A DNA stretch of 64,000 nt from Paenibacillus pabuli (GCF_023101145.1 NZ_CP073714.1:5208001-5272000); one strand, 5' to 3'. Counted from the first letter of the stretch, positions 7,926 to 17,509 are shown. Translations and numbers: made by a program. The notes: generated from the sequence alone by a model not told the origin.

Positions 7926-9836
7926 TTATGCATGGTCCGGAATAATCAGGCGGATTTGTTTCCATTCGTTAGGGGAAAAAGAACAGCATACTGCGGAATC
8001 TGTACCACCGTCGGATATGGACCAGCCCGTTAATGTCCAATCTTCATGACCGTGAATTTGATCAGGGATCACATAAACGGTCGTGCTGCCCAGCTTCAGA
8101 CCCAGTTTTGTCTGCCATTCAATGGCTTTGGCAGCAATCTGGCGAGCTGTAGACACATGATACCCCCGCCACTCGTTATGCCACATCTCCGGGACCTCTC
8201 CGTAGCCTGGAAACAGAGCCGAGTGCTCTGTAATGGTATGCTCCTGTTCATACGTGTGAAGCTTGGAATCATTATAAATGAGCCCTGCTCTTCCACGAAT
8301 ATAGAAGGGTTCCTTTTGCACCTCAATTCTGCCATTAAACTCCTCTGTTCCAACTATGGCCCCATCTGCCACCGCTACCGACTCTAACCTGTCCAGCCTT
8401 TCATCCAATTCACTTCTCAGTTCATATATCCATGTGTCCCTTATTTTTACTTTATCCATTGTTTCGTCCTGATTAACATCCTGCCCAGCGGTCAGGTTAA
8501 GTCCGTCTGCCTCCTGCCCCCACTGCCGGATGGCTGGCTCCACATGTTCAGGCACTCCTGAGGCAGCATACCGTCCAAGAAATTTTATCATTTTATCCGC
8601 TGTAAAGCCGATGTCTGTTGCAACAATGATTCGTTCTTTGGTTATCCGGTATATGGACATTCGATCACGACTCACAAGCTCAGCACCCAGTTCAAGATTC
8701 CAGCGGACTTGTGGAGTTACATCTGGCGGAACCATAATTTCAAAGTCAGGCTGAACAAAAATTGTATTCTGTTCCGGATTTTCTGCCTGGTCATTCGTAA
8801 AGTTCAATAAATTTTCAGGGGCAATCTGCCATCGATATAACAGCTCTCCCGCAGCCGACTCACCTACCTCCCCATATCCCATGCCTGCGAGCATATGGAG
8901 CCATCCCCGGATATGTGCTGAGAAGGTGAATCCTAAAGTACTTCCACGCCCCCCACTTTTATTTGCATTTTCCAGTCCATCGTTGTTTAAAATCCCTGGC
9001 GTAATACTCAACCATTCATTTTCCCGTGAAGCAAACATCAACAACTGATGACGAAAATGCTGATGTAGAGGCTCTGCTATGCCATATCGGTCCATACATA
9101 CACTAAAAATTTCTCGATGCATTGAAGACCATGACAATGTTAACCAATATAAAAGTCGGTCAGGCGACACATGCATCCGATTATGCACCTTTTCAATTAG
9201 ACCCAGACTGAGCAGCAAATCAATAACAAGGGCCACATGGACTGGGTACACATCTGCATGATCGTAACCAATATCCAGTTCCGCAAAGTCTTCAGGGCTC
9301 AAAACCGTCATCCGGCTTAATCGCTGCACCAATTTCTTGTGAATAGTCCCCTTACTTGTTAATAAAAGCCCCCCCTGATCTCGACCTTCTCTTACCATCC
9401 AAGCCAATATATGAAGGAGCTCTGCAGCAATGTCCGGCTTGGCCTCTCGAACAATCTTCACTTTCTGGACTTCATAACTGGATATGGGCTTATCTTGTGT
9501 CATTTCATCTTGGAATACATGCACCTTCTGTTGTGCGAACATACCCACCCGTGCTGCATAAGCAATGGTTAACAAAGAAAATAGTGATTCTGGTATGTAA
9601 TATAGGTTTTCGCCCCAAGACTTGCGTACAGCTTTGATCCACCCTTTATTCCTGAGTACTATAAACGCCGTCATTGCTTCAGCGCGGCTAAGACTATCCA
9701 CAGCCCACTCTGCAGATGTCAGCATATTGGAAAAGGGTTGTCCGGCATATTTGCAGAAAAATACACCAAGTACGGTTCTTTCAACGCTTGAAAGCTCTTT
9801 TAATGAATTCACGTCCAGATCACCTTGTGTATGCAT
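7926..9836 (-). CDS. Helicase-associated protein with Helicase_C_3-like domain (XPB partner)
   Basis: 636-aa protein encoded just downstream of a bacterial XPB helicase. The middle part around TIFVQPDFEIMVPPD, followed by ELVSRDRMSIYRITKERI, resembles the Helicase_C_3/XPB-Ssl2 N-terminal-like domain. The N-terminal 100 residues look winged-helix like (SRAEAMTAFIVLRNKGWIKA). There are no helicase motifs, so it is more likely a scaffold or DNA-binding partner than an enzyme. The gap to the helicase stop is 49 bases, so they form one operon. In archaea XPB is paired with the nuclease Bax1; no nuclease motif was recognised here. Confidence 0.8.
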   Translation of the reverse strand: MHTQGDLDVNSLKELSSVERTVLGVFFCKYAGQPFSNMLTSAEWAVDSLSRAEAMTAFIVLRNKGWIKAVRKSWGENLYYIPESLFSLLTIAYAARVGMFAQQKVHVFQDEMTQDKPISSYEVQKVKIVREAKPDIAAELLHILAWMVREGRDQGGLLLTSKGTIHKKLVQRLSRMTVLSPEDFAELDIGYDHADVYPVHVALVIDLLLSLGLIEKVHNRMHVSPDRLLYWLTLSWSSMHREIFSVCMDRYGIAEPLHQHFRHQLLMFASRENEWLSITPGILNNDGLENANKSGGRGSTLGFTFSAHIRGWLHMLAGMGYGEVGESAAGELLYRWQIAPENLLNFTNDQAENPEQNTIFVQPDFEIMVPPDVTPQVRWNLELGAELVSRDRMSIYRITKERIIVATDIGFTADKMIKFLGRYAASGVPEHVEPAIRQWGQEADGLNLTAGQDVNQDETMDKVKIRDTWIYELRSELDERLDRLESVAVADGAIVGTEEFNGRIEVQKEPFYIRGRAGLIYNDSKLHTYEQEHTITEHSALFPGYGEVPEMWHNEWRGYHVSTARQIAAKAIEWQTKLGLKLGSTTVYVIPDQIHGHEDWTLTGWSISDGGTDSAVCCSFSPNEWKQIRLIIPDHA

Positions 9837-9885
9837 TGCTTATCATGCCTTTCCCGTTATTTTAAGCAGAGATGTAAACAGATTT

Positions 9886-11562
9886 TCATTGCAATTCATG
9901 AACAATTTTGTACTCATATCCTTGTTCGACCAGAAACATCTGACGACGTAATGCAAACTCCTGTTCTTTACTGTCCTCGGATACTAGGGCATAGAAATAA
10001 GCTTTATTCTCTCCGGACTTCGGTCTTAGAATGCGACCCAATCGCTGGGCTTCTTCCTGCCTTGAACCGAAACTTCCGGATATTTCAAGTGCGACAGCAG
10101 CATCCGGCAAATCTACGGCAAAATTAGCAACCTTGGATACTACAATCGTTTTGATCTCGCCTCGCCGGAACGCTTCAAACCATTTCACTCGCTCTTGCTG
10201 GGACATCGTGCCTGATATGAGCGGCGCTTCAATTTCCCGGGCAATGCTCTCAAGCTGATCCAGATACTGTCCGATGACAAGCGCTGGCATCCCTTCATGA
10301 TACCCCAAAATCCGTCTGATCACGGCCAATTTGGCCGGATTCTCAGCCGCAAGACGAAACTGATGTTTCACCTCCGCTTCCAAATAGTTTGATCGAAGTT
10401 CGGGAGTGAACGGGATACGTATTTCCTGGCACTGAACATTCGCAATCCAGCCTTGCTGCTCCAACTCTTTCCAGGGCATGTCATATAGCTTTGGACCAAT
10501 TAGTGAAAATACATCCTGTTCACAGCCATCCTCGCGCACCAATGTTGCTGTCAATCCCAGTCTTCTCGTAGCCTGGATATCTGCAGTGGCCCGAAATACA
10601 GGTGCTGGCAGGAGATGAACCTCATCATAAATGATGAGTCCCCACTGACGTTCACTGAGCAATTTAATATGAGTAAAATCAGCATCTTTCGACTTTCGAT
10701 GTGTAAGAATCTGATAAGTTGCCACAGTCACAGGTTTCACCTGTTTTTTCTGACCGGAATACTCACCAATCTGTTCACTCGTTATCGTTGTTTTGTCCTG
10801 TAATTCCTGAATCCATTGGCGCACGGATGTGGTGTTCGAGGTCAAGATAAGACATTCACATTGCAGACGTTCCAATACAGCCATCCCAATAACCGTTTTG
10901 CCTGCACCACAGGGAAGAACAAGCAGACCACTTCCTCCCATGCCTTCGCTTCCTTCAAAAGCATCCACAGCCTCCTTCTGGTATGGGCGCAGCCTGAAGC
11001 CTTCCGTACTTTCGCCGGGAGTCTCTGCTCGCCATTCAAACGGAAGACGGGTTCCGTTTCTGTATCCCGCATAATCCAGCACCGGATAACCCAAACGGGT
11101 CAATTCGCGCTTCAGTAATCCGCGCTGCTCACCTCCAAGCATGAGTTCATGAGGATCTACACGTTCCATCCGAAAAGCCGAGATGGTCTTCATACTGCTT
11201 AGTTCATCCAGCAATCGTTCATCTTCACTGACGAGACGCATTTTCCCGTGATCTGTCTCTGGCTGCAATTTCAGCTTTCCATATTGATCTATAATCCTCT
11301 GGATATCTTGAATCAGGGCGGAAGGAACATTCCAACGAGACACTGATTCCAGACTTGCTATCACTTGATCAGCACTCCATCCGAGTGCAGCCGCATTCCA
11401 CAACGACAATGCAGTGATGCGATATGTATGAAAAGCCGCAGGTGTCTTCACCAGTTCTGCATACATTCCCAGTTGAGATCTTGCCTGATCAAATCCGGGA
11501 TTGCCCACTTCAAGCAATACGGTAAAATCACGCTGAACAATACAGGCGTCCGTTTTTTCCAT
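9886..11562 (-). CDS. XPB-type SF2 DNA repair helicase
   Basis: 558-aa superfamily 2 helicase of the XPB/Rad25 type. Seen: an N-terminal damage-recognition-like region (1-180), the RPYQKEAV Q-motif region, Walker A LPCGAGKT near 217-223, DEVH at about 313-316, GLTATLVRED giving the XPB RED motif near 341-343, and motif VI EEAQRLGRILRP. XPB unwinds DNA for nucleotide excision repair and transcription in eukaryotes; bacterial members have 3'-5' helicase activity, but their in vivo role is unclear. The start has GGGAGG 8 bases upstream. It is the first gene of a two-gene operon with the 7926-9836 gene. Confidence 0.92.
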   Translation of the reverse strand: MEKTDACIVQRDFTVLLEVGNPGFDQARSQLGMYAELVKTPAAFHTYRITALSLWNAAALGWSADQVIASLESVSRWNVPSALIQDIQRIIDQYGKLKLQPETDHGKMRLVSEDERLLDELSSMKTISAFRMERVDPHELMLGGEQRGLLKRELTRLGYPVLDYAGYRNGTRLPFEWRAETPGESTEGFRLRPYQKEAVDAFEGSEGMGGSGLLVLPCGAGKTVIGMAVLERLQCECLILTSNTTSVRQWIQELQDKTTITSEQIGEYSGQKKQVKPVTVATYQILTHRKSKDADFTHIKLLSERQWGLIIYDEVHLLPAPVFRATADIQATRRLGLTATLVREDGCEQDVFSLIGPKLYDMPWKELEQQGWIANVQCQEIRIPFTPELRSNYLEAEVKHQFRLAAENPAKLAVIRRILGYHEGMPALVIGQYLDQLESIAREIEAPLISGTMSQQERVKWFEAFRRGEIKTIVVSKVANFAVDLPDAAVALEISGSFGSRQEEAQRLGRILRPKSGENKAYFYALVSEDSKEQEFALRRQMFLVEQGYEYKIVHELQ

Positions 11563-11720
11563 TTCGCTACCTCCCTAACTTTGAAAATCGATCTATCTGT
11601 TCTTTTTTTCGAGTAACAGGCATCACAAAAAGTCCAGTTTCGGGGTCTTCCGAAATTGAACCTGTATCGTACAACAGTTAGATCTCAACTCAAGCTTTAT
11701 TAAGCTCCTTACAAAAATGC

Positions 11721-11760
11721 AAAAAAGCACCCTGCTCATACCTTGGTATGAATAGGATGC
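11721..11760 (-). terminator. Terminator of the M20D gene
   Basis: On the minus strand GCATCCTATTCATACC pairs imperfectly with GGTATGAGCAGGGTGC and is followed by TTTTTT. Confidence 0.9.
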
Positions 11761-11775
11761 CCAACTACACTCAAA

Positions 11776-12945
11776 TCATTCGGCTGTATATCCCTTAGCC
11801 ATTGCGATAAATAGTTTTACTGCATGTTGCATGGCATCCTCATCAAAGTCAAACTTGGGATGATGATGCGGATAGATGGCATTCTTCTCCGGATTGCCTG
11901 CTCCGACAAACATAAAGCAGCCAGGAATCTTCTGCAGGTAATAAGCAAAATCTTCAGCTGGCATCAGCATCGGTGACTTCTGTACGTGGTCTGCGCCAAA
12001 TACATCTACCGCTTCCCTGAAGAACCGTGCCGTTTCCTGCTCATCATTCACGACAGGAGGATATCCCATAATATAGTTCAACTTCGTCTCGGCACCATAG
12101 ATCTCTCCGGTCTGAGCCACAATCGTATGCACACGTTCCTTCATGATACTGCGCGTCTCTTCATCGAAGGTTCTCACCGTTCCCGTCATTTTGCATAACT
12201 CGGCGATGATATTCTGTGCTGAGCCCGCCTGCATTGTGCCAATTGTCAATACTGCAGGACGTAGGGGGTCCACCGAGCGGCTGACAACCGTCTGCAATTG
12301 CATTACAAGGGCGGAACCGGCCACCAGGCTGTCCACAGTAGATTGCGGCATGCCGCCATGTCCACCTTTTCCCTTAATCTCAATATAAAAGTCATCTGCC
12401 GCTGCCATCATAGGCCCCGGGGTACTTGCCGCCACACCTACAGGAAGCGGGGTCCATAGGTGAATGCCATAGATAACATCTACCCCTTCCAATCCGCCAT
12501 CCGCAATAACCTTGAGCGCCCCGCCTGGAAGCAATTCTTCTGCAGGTTGGAACAAAAAACGAATTTCACCCTTGATCTCGTGTTTATGGCGACTGAAATA
12601 CAGTGCCGTACCCAACAAGATGGATATGTGACCGTCATGACCGCAGGCATGCATGGCTCCTGCTTGTTGTGATGCATATTCAACATCCTTCTCGTCCTGG
12701 ATCGGAAGTGCATCCATATCTGCACGAAGCATGACGACAGGTCCCGGCTTGTCCCCACTAAGGGTACCTATAACCCCGTGTCCGCCCACGTGTCGTTTCA
12801 CTTCAACGCCAAAGCTCTCCAGCATACCCGCTACAAAAGAGGATGTTTTCTCCTCATGAAAGGAAACCTCAGGATTCCGATGAAGATGACGACGCCATTC
12901 TACCATGTGGATTTGCAGGTCATTCCACCATATGTTATTTGTCAT
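11776..12945 (-). CDS. M20D family amidohydrolase (N-acyl-amino-acid deacylase type)
   Basis: 389-aa binuclear metal-dependent hydrolase of family M20D, which removes acyl groups from N-acyl amino acids or N-acetyl-diaminopimelate. Signature residues are visible: the opening HLHRNPEVSFHE, LRADMDALPI, HACGHDGH supplying Cys/His metal ligands, FQPAEELLPGG with the catalytic Glu pair, and MPAEDFAYYLQ. The dimerisation insert (about 180-290) is complete. The exact substrate cannot be read from sequence. It is a single gene with its own terminator, divergent from yugN. Confidence 0.9.
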   Translation of the reverse strand: MTNNIWWNDLQIHMVEWRRHLHRNPEVSFHEEKTSSFVAGMLESFGVEVKRHVGGHGVIGTLSGDKPGPVVMLRADMDALPIQDEKDVEYASQQAGAMHACGHDGHISILLGTALYFSRHKHEIKGEIRFLFQPAEELLPGGALKVIADGGLEGVDVIYGIHLWTPLPVGVAASTPGPMMAAADDFYIEIKGKGGHGGMPQSTVDSLVAGSALVMQLQTVVSRSVDPLRPAVLTIGTMQAGSAQNIIAELCKMTGTVRTFDEETRSIMKERVHTIVAQTGEIYGAETKLNYIMGYPPVVNDEQETARFFREAVDVFGADHVQKSPMLMPAEDFAYYLQKIPGCFMFVGAGNPEKNAIYPHHHPKFDFDEDAMQHAVKLFIAMAKGYTAE

Positions 12946-13157
12946 GTCTCCCCATCCTTTCGCTCTCTATACGGGACTTTCATCAAGCCCGAACCTTCCT
13001 CTTGAAACCTATTGCTGTATATTGTAGCAGAATTGGAAGAAAACCGATACGAATGACCGCTTGAAAGCTTGCACGGGAAGGGGAAACATACTATCATAAA
13101 CTAGAGAAAAGAACGAGATTTATACTCTCGGAAGCTTATGAGGAGGATCAGACGCTT

Positions 13158-13505
13158 ATGATTTTTGAGAATACAGGCTTGGACGGCTTGAAGAGCGACT
13201 TGGCATACCTGGATGAGAGCGCCGAGAAAGTCGGATTTGTCCGGTGGCAATGGGAATATTATCGTGCTACATATGACTACAAAATTGAAGACGAACAAAC
13301 CAAATCGGAATACTTTGTACGTATTAATACCCGTGCGATCGATGGCAAACTCGAAAAACCGGATACGGTTCTCGCAGTTGAAGCTGTTTATCTTGGAAAA
13401 GCAACCTTTCCGCACGGTCTGGATTATGACTCTACCGTACCGCAGCCAGTCGTGAAGCTGGCGGCCCAAAAATTACAGCAGCTTAAAGAACTGCTGGAAG
13501 CATAG
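13158..13505 (+). CDS. yugN: YugN-like family protein
   Basis: 115-aa protein of the YugN-like family (function unknown), starting MIFENTGLDGLKSDLAYLDE with a conserved RWQWEYYRATYDYKIE segment. GAGGAGG lies about 11 bases upstream of the ATG. The stop is 13 bases before ftsW, so the pair is probably one transcript and translation of ftsW may depend on it. Confidence 0.88.
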   Translation: MIFENTGLDGLKSDLAYLDESAEKVGFVRWQWEYYRATYDYKIEDEQTKSEYFVRINTRAIDGKLEKPDTVLAVEAVYLGKATFPHGLDYDSTVPQPVVKLAAQKLQQLKELLEA

Positions 13506-13518
13506 GCTGGGCCGAACC

Positions 13519-14808
13519 ATGAAACAACAAACGGCCCAAACGAAAACGAAGAGAGGCACGCCGGATTTTCAACTGCTAATCCTCACTTTATTGTTGGTGG
13601 GCTTCGGACTGGTGATGGTGTTCAGCTCCAGTTCCAGCATTGCAATTGCAAACAAAAGTTTTAACAATGATGCCCTGTTCTTCACGAAAAAACAACTTAT
13701 GTGGGCGGTTATCGGTTTAGTGGGCATGTTTTTTGCCATGAATATCCGATTTAACAAATACAAAAAACTTTATGCACCCTTTTTCTTACTTACCACGGTA
13801 TTGCTACTAATTGTATTAGTTGCAGGCAAGAAGGTAAACGGTGCCCGAAGCTGGATTGAAATTATCGGCTTTAGTGTCCAACCTGCGGAATTTGCCAAAA
13901 TCGCTATTATTCTTTACCTCGCTGCACTGATTACCAAAAAGGGTGAACGGTTCAGGGATCTTAAGACAGGATATATTCCCGTGCTGGTCATTGTCGGGTT
14001 CATTGCAGGATTAATTATGCTGCAACCTGACTTTGGCACATGCTTCATTCTCGTGGCTACTTGTGGTCTGGTCATCTATGCAGGTGGAGCCAGTATGAAA
14101 CACATTATGGGTTCCATTTTATTGGTAGTGTTGGGAGGAGCATTGGCTCTTGGAGCGAATGCCTTGTTTTCTTCCATGTCTTCTCCGGATGACAGTTCTA
14201 CGGTTTCTGTTAATGAAGTGAAGCAGAACTACAAGATGGGTCGGATTCAGGCTTTCTTAGACCCACTATCAGATCCAACTGATGGAAGTCTTAACCTTTA
14301 CCGCTCCCTTGTTGCCATCGGGGATGGAGGCATCACCGGCTCCGGGATCGGACAAGGTACGATGAAGCTGCATTATTTGCCTAATGCCTATAACGACTTC
14401 ATTTTCTCCGTCATTGGAGAAGAGCTTGGCTTTGTTGGAACTGCCCTGTTTTTGTTGGTCTACCTATACTTCATCTGGCGAGGCATTATCGTCTCCCTTC
14501 GCTGTCCCGATCCATTCGGGACGCTGGTCGGTATTGGTATTATGGGATTAATTGCAATCCAGGCCTTTATCAACATTGGGGGCGTGACCCAGACCATTCC
14601 GGTGACAGGGGTTACTCTTCCGTTCATCAGTTATGGCGGTACCTCTCTCTTTGTGATGATGGTGGCCATGGGTATCCTGCTCAGCATCTCACGTACCAAT
14701 AATTTGGACGTCATCAAGGAAGAGAAAACGAAGTCGGTGACAGTTCAGACACAGACTCGCACCTCTCCTGCTCTTCGTTCACGGGAGTCCATCCGCCGAA
14801 TTCGGTAA
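13519..14808 (+). CDS. ftsW: FtsW/RodA/SpoVE family SEDS glycosyltransferase
   Basis: 429-aa polytopic SEDS protein with about ten transmembrane helices. SEDS proteins polymerise lipid II into glycan strands together with a class B PBP at the septum or sidewall. Seen: MVFSSSSSIAI in helix 1, KKVNGARSWI, SVQPAEFAKI, LQPDFGT (Asp of the loop region) and the C-terminal ISYGGTSLF that is typical of FtsW/SpoVE. No clear SD precedes the ATG, consistent with coupling to yugN. The C-terminal tail is basic (SRESIRRIR). FtsW is more likely than RodA, but SpoVE cannot be excluded without the rest of the genome. Confidence 0.9.
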   Translation: MKQQTAQTKTKRGTPDFQLLILTLLLVGFGLVMVFSSSSSIAIANKSFNNDALFFTKKQLMWAVIGLVGMFFAMNIRFNKYKKLYAPFFLLTTVLLLIVLVAGKKVNGARSWIEIIGFSVQPAEFAKIAIILYLAALITKKGERFRDLKTGYIPVLVIVGFIAGLIMLQPDFGTCFILVATCGLVIYAGGASMKHIMGSILLVVLGGALALGANALFSSMSSPDDSSTVSVNEVKQNYKMGRIQAFLDPLSDPTDGSLNLYRSLVAIGDGGITGSGIGQGTMKLHYLPNAYNDFIFSVIGEELGFVGTALFLLVYLYFIWRGIIVSLRCPDPFGTLVGIGIMGLIAIQAFINIGGVTQTIPVTGVTLPFISYGGTSLFVMMVAMGILLSISRTNNLDVIKEEKTKSVTVQTQTRTSPALRSRESIRRIR

Positions 14809-14858
14809 TGAGAAGAAAACGTGATTCGAATGGGTTTGGAACAAGATGAAGGGAAAAC

Positions 14859-14896
14859 AAAAAGACTTCGCATCGAATTCGACGCGAAGTCTTTTT
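14859..14896 (+). terminator. Bidirectional terminator between ftsW and asp23
   Basis: AAAAAGACTTCGC / GCGAAGTCTTTTT is a perfect 13-bp stem, and T-runs exist on both strands. It can end both converging transcripts. Confidence 0.95.
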
Positions 14897-14964
14897 GGTG
14901 TTGTCTATCTAGATGAAGAATCAGGTCAACGTACCGATATTCTTCCATCACGGATTGCTAAGGT

Positions 14965-15327
14965 TTATAGATCGTCGCCTCTGAAAGATACGCCTTCTAC
15001 CTTTACATTGACTTCAACAACACGTAGTCCGGTCATGGTCTCTACCGCTTCTCTTACATTCTGCTGAAGCATGCGGGAAACTTCATGAATCGGTGTCTCG
15101 TACAGGACGATGATGCGCAGATCAATGGCTGCTTCCAGCTGGCCGACCTCCACGCCTACGCCTTTTTGTACGTTTTTACCGCTCAGTCGCTTCGCCCAGC
15201 CCTCTGACAATCCTCCAGACATTGCGGCAATTCCGGGTGTCTCCATCGCAGCCATTCCGGCAATTTTCGCCACTACGTCATCGGCAATCCGGATGTTTCC
15301 GCCCTCTAGTTGAAGTTGTTCTGCCAT
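14965..15327 (-). CDS. Asp23/Gls24 family envelope stress protein
   Basis: 120-aa Asp23/Gls24-family protein, a family of small cytosolic proteins linked to envelope and alkaline stress. The sequence shows IADDVVAKIAGMAAMETPGI, LSGKNVQKGVGVEVG and a C-terminal MTGLRVVEVNVKVEGVSF, all family hallmarks. AAGGAGG lies 7 bases before the ATG. It is monocistronic and converges on ftsW. No membrane anchor is present. Confidence 0.92.
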   Translation of the reverse strand: MAEQLQLEGGNIRIADDVVAKIAGMAAMETPGIAAMSGGLSEGWAKRLSGKNVQKGVGVEVGQLEAAIDLRIIVLYETPIHEVSRMLQQNVREAVETMTGLRVVEVNVKVEGVSFRGDDL

Positions 15328-15502
15328 GCCACATCCTCCTTCACTTCGTTACTCGTATTTTAAATCCTTTCCACCCCAAAAAGCAAATTAAACTCAAAAA
15401 GATGCGTTTACAACCCACCATGATTTGGTTATATTGAAATATGAAAATAATCTCATAAGTGTTTCGTAATAAATAAAATAATAAGTTACCGAGGTGTTTG
15501 TT

Positions 15503-16573
15503 GTGAGAAACCGAATTTCATCCATTTTGCTGATTGCTTTTTTTGCTCTCAGCGCCGTCGCCCACTACTTGAAATGGGATTCGATTCTGCAATTCGTCAT
15601 TTCAGCCATTTCGGTTATTTTTGTGGCCGGTTTTTTAGGCAAAGCCACCGAAAATGTAGCCCATTATGCCGGACAGCGGTTAGGCGGATTTTTGAATGCT
15701 ACATTCGGCAATGCCGCCGAATTGATCATCGCCATTTTTCTCGTAAAAGAAGGATTGTTCGACATGGTTAAGGCCAGCTTGACAGGCTCCATAATTGGTA
15801 ACCTGCTGCTCGTGCTTGGTTTAAGTATATTTGCTGGTGGGCTCAAGTATAAAATCCAGAATTATAACGTATCTCTTGCCGGTCTAAACGGCTCTCTGAT
15901 GATCGTAGCCATCATTGCCCTGTTTATTCCAGCCGTCTTCCTGAATACCCATTCCATCACACAGAAGGATACGAATACACTCAGTCTCATTGTTGCAGGC
16001 TTGCTGATCCTTGCCTACATAGCGTGGTTAGTGTTCTCCATGGTTACACACAAGAACTATCTCGCAGATGTCACGGTGGATGAAGATGAAGAATTGCCTC
16101 ATGAACATGCACCCGAGTGGTCCAAGAAAAAATCAATTCTCTATCTCGTTCTTGCAACTGTCATGGTTGCCTTTGTCAGCGAATGGCTCGTTGGTACCCT
16201 TGAGGTGTTTACCGAACAATTCGGACTGAGCGAACTGTTCGTCGGAGCGTTCCTCGTTGCCATTATCGGTAACGCCGCGGAGCATAGTGCAGCCATCATG
16301 CTTGCCATGAAAAATAAAATTGGTGCGGCCGTGGAGATCGCAGTCGGCAGCAGTTTGCAAATCGCACTCTTCGTTGCCCCTGTACTCATTTTTGTCAGCT
16401 ACTTTACAGGCAGAACGATGGATATTGTATTTACAACGATTGAGCTGGTCGCTATTGGCGTAGCCGTATTTATCGCCAAGTCCATCACCCAGGACGGTTC
16501 AACGAACTGGTACGAAGGTCTGCTCCTGATGGTCGTGTATGTTATTTTGGGTGTATCGTTCTTCCTCGTATAG
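15503..16573 (+). CDS. cax: Ca2+/H+ antiporter of the CAX family
   Basis: 356-aa integral membrane cation/proton exchanger with about eleven helices. The two alpha-repeat signatures are present: FGNAAELIIAIFLVKEG in the first half and IGNAAEHSAAIMLAMKNK in the second, with the ion-coordinating Glu in each GNAAE. An acidic loop (VDEDEELPHEH) lies between the halves. GTG 15503 is preferred: GAGG at 15491-15494 overlaps the earlier GTG and is 8 bases from this one. It is monocistronic with a terminator. Confidence 0.92.
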   Translation: MRNRISSILLIAFFALSAVAHYLKWDSILQFVISAISVIFVAGFLGKATENVAHYAGQRLGGFLNATFGNAAELIIAIFLVKEGLFDMVKASLTGSIIGNLLLVLGLSIFAGGLKYKIQNYNVSLAGLNGSLMIVAIIALFIPAVFLNTHSITQKDTNTLSLIVAGLLILAYIAWLVFSMVTHKNYLADVTVDEDEELPHEHAPEWSKKKSILYLVLATVMVAFVSEWLVGTLEVFTEQFGLSELFVGAFLVAIIGNAAEHSAAIMLAMKNKIGAAVEIAVGSSLQIALFVAPVLIFVSYFTGRTMDIVFTTIELVAIGVAVFIAKSITQDGSTNWYEGLLLMVVYVILGVSFFLV

Positions 16574-16600
16574 AAGATACACAGAAAGTATAGCGTAAAA

Positions 16601-16639
16601 GGCAGCCTGGAAATCCTATTTCCAGACTGCTTTTTTTCT
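16601..16639 (+). terminator. Terminator of cax
   Basis: GGCAG-C-CTGGAAAT / TATTTCCAG-A-CTGC hairpin followed by seven T and CTTTT. Confidence 0.92.
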
Positions 16640-16692
16640 TTTACCAATCTCCCCTATATTTCATTAATTAAACTGTTCCTATTCAGACGCAC

Positions 16693-16720
16693 AAAAAAAG
16701 CATGCAAACACCTGCATGCC
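16693..16720 (-). terminator. Terminator of ylaN
   Basis: On the minus strand GGCATGCAG...TGCATGC forms a hairpin followed by seven T. Confidence 0.9.
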
Positions 16721-16745
16721 TTCTATTCTGACCCGCTATTGCAGG

Positions 16746-17039
16746 CTATTGCTCATTCTTCTTATTCAAAGCTTCATACAGAATTGCCAGATTCCGCTCA
16801 AGCGCGCTTACCATCTGCTTACCAGTACCTTCTGGAAGAAGCCCTGCACGAACAGCAAAATCGACTTCCTTGGAGAACCCATACATCTGTGTATCCAATA
16901 CTTCCTCATAGAGAGGGCAGTAGCGGGTAGCCAGATTCTCCATCTGTACTTCAATAAGCTTCTGTATTTTATCTGCATCTTCTTGAAGAAGACTGATCGC
17001 TTTCAAGTGCAACTGGTCCTGCAGATCAGATGAAGTCAT
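16746..17039 (-). CDS. ylaN: YlaN family protein
   Basis: 97-aa DUF1507/YlaN protein. YlaN of Firmicutes has been linked to iron homeostasis through Fe(II) binding and interaction with Fur. The signature CPLYEEVLDTQMYGFSKEVDFAVRAGL is nearly as in Bacillus, preceded by LLQEDADKIQKLIEVQMENL. ATG 17039 is chosen because a G-run (GGGGGG) lies 8 bases upstream, while the longer frame starts before it. It is a single gene between two terminators. Confidence 0.92.
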   Translation of the reverse strand: MTSSDLQDQLHLKAISLLQEDADKIQKLIEVQMENLATRYCPLYEEVLDTQMYGFSKEVDFAVRAGLLPEGTGKQMVSALERNLAILYEALNKKNEQ

Positions 17040-17216
17040 GCATTTTTCCCCCCTATGTCCCAAAAATCGCGTAAAGACGTTCTACCTCTAATATTAGACG
17101 AAATCAGGAGCTAATACAAGAACCTGACCAAAATAACCATACAACGTAAATAGCTTTATCCCTGCCTAATCCCCCTATTCTAAGAGGTCTTGCCGTACAC
17201 CTGAATTGTCTCATGC

Positions 17217-17254
17217 AAAAAAAGCATCTCTGCCATAATAGACAGAGATGCTTC
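17217..17254 (-). terminator. Terminator of the HPr-like gene
   Basis: Minus-strand stem GCATCTCTGTC / GGCAGAGATGC with loop TATTAT, followed by seven T. Confidence 0.93.
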
Positions 17255-17263
17255 TTAGTGCCA

Positions 17264-17509
17264 TTACTCGGATGCGATGCTCACATTCAGTCCATGCTTG
17301 GCAAATACTTCTGACATGGCTGCTTTGGCTTCAGCTGCATCTGGGCCATGAACGTGAAGTTCATAACTGTGCGTGCTGATCAGCGTTGTGAACAGCCCAA
17401 GAATACTTTTTACGTCGATATACTTGTTCTCAGAATGAAGTACGATTGAAGAAGTAAACTTGCTCGCTGTTTGAGCAATTTCCACTACCGCCGCATTATT
17501 ACTCGACAT
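17264..17509 (-). CDS. HPr-like protein lacking the active-site histidine
   Basis: 81-aa protein of the HPr fold. Alignment by eye to B. subtilis HPr matches VQTASKYDADV with AQTASKFTSSI, and LKSIMGVMSL with VKSILGLFTTL, so the regulatory Ser46 is kept. The segment that should read GIHARPA is SSNNAAV, so His15 and Arg17 are absent and the first strand is shortened. It cannot accept phosphate from enzyme I at that position. By analogy with Crh, which also lacks His15 and acts with CcpA after Ser46 phosphorylation, a regulatory role is plausible but inferred. It stands alone between terminator and ampS. Confidence 0.85.
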   Translation of the reverse strand: MSSNNAAVVEIAQTASKFTSSIVLHSENKYIDVKSILGLFTTLISTHSYELHVHGPDAAEAKAAMSEVFAKHGLNVSIASE

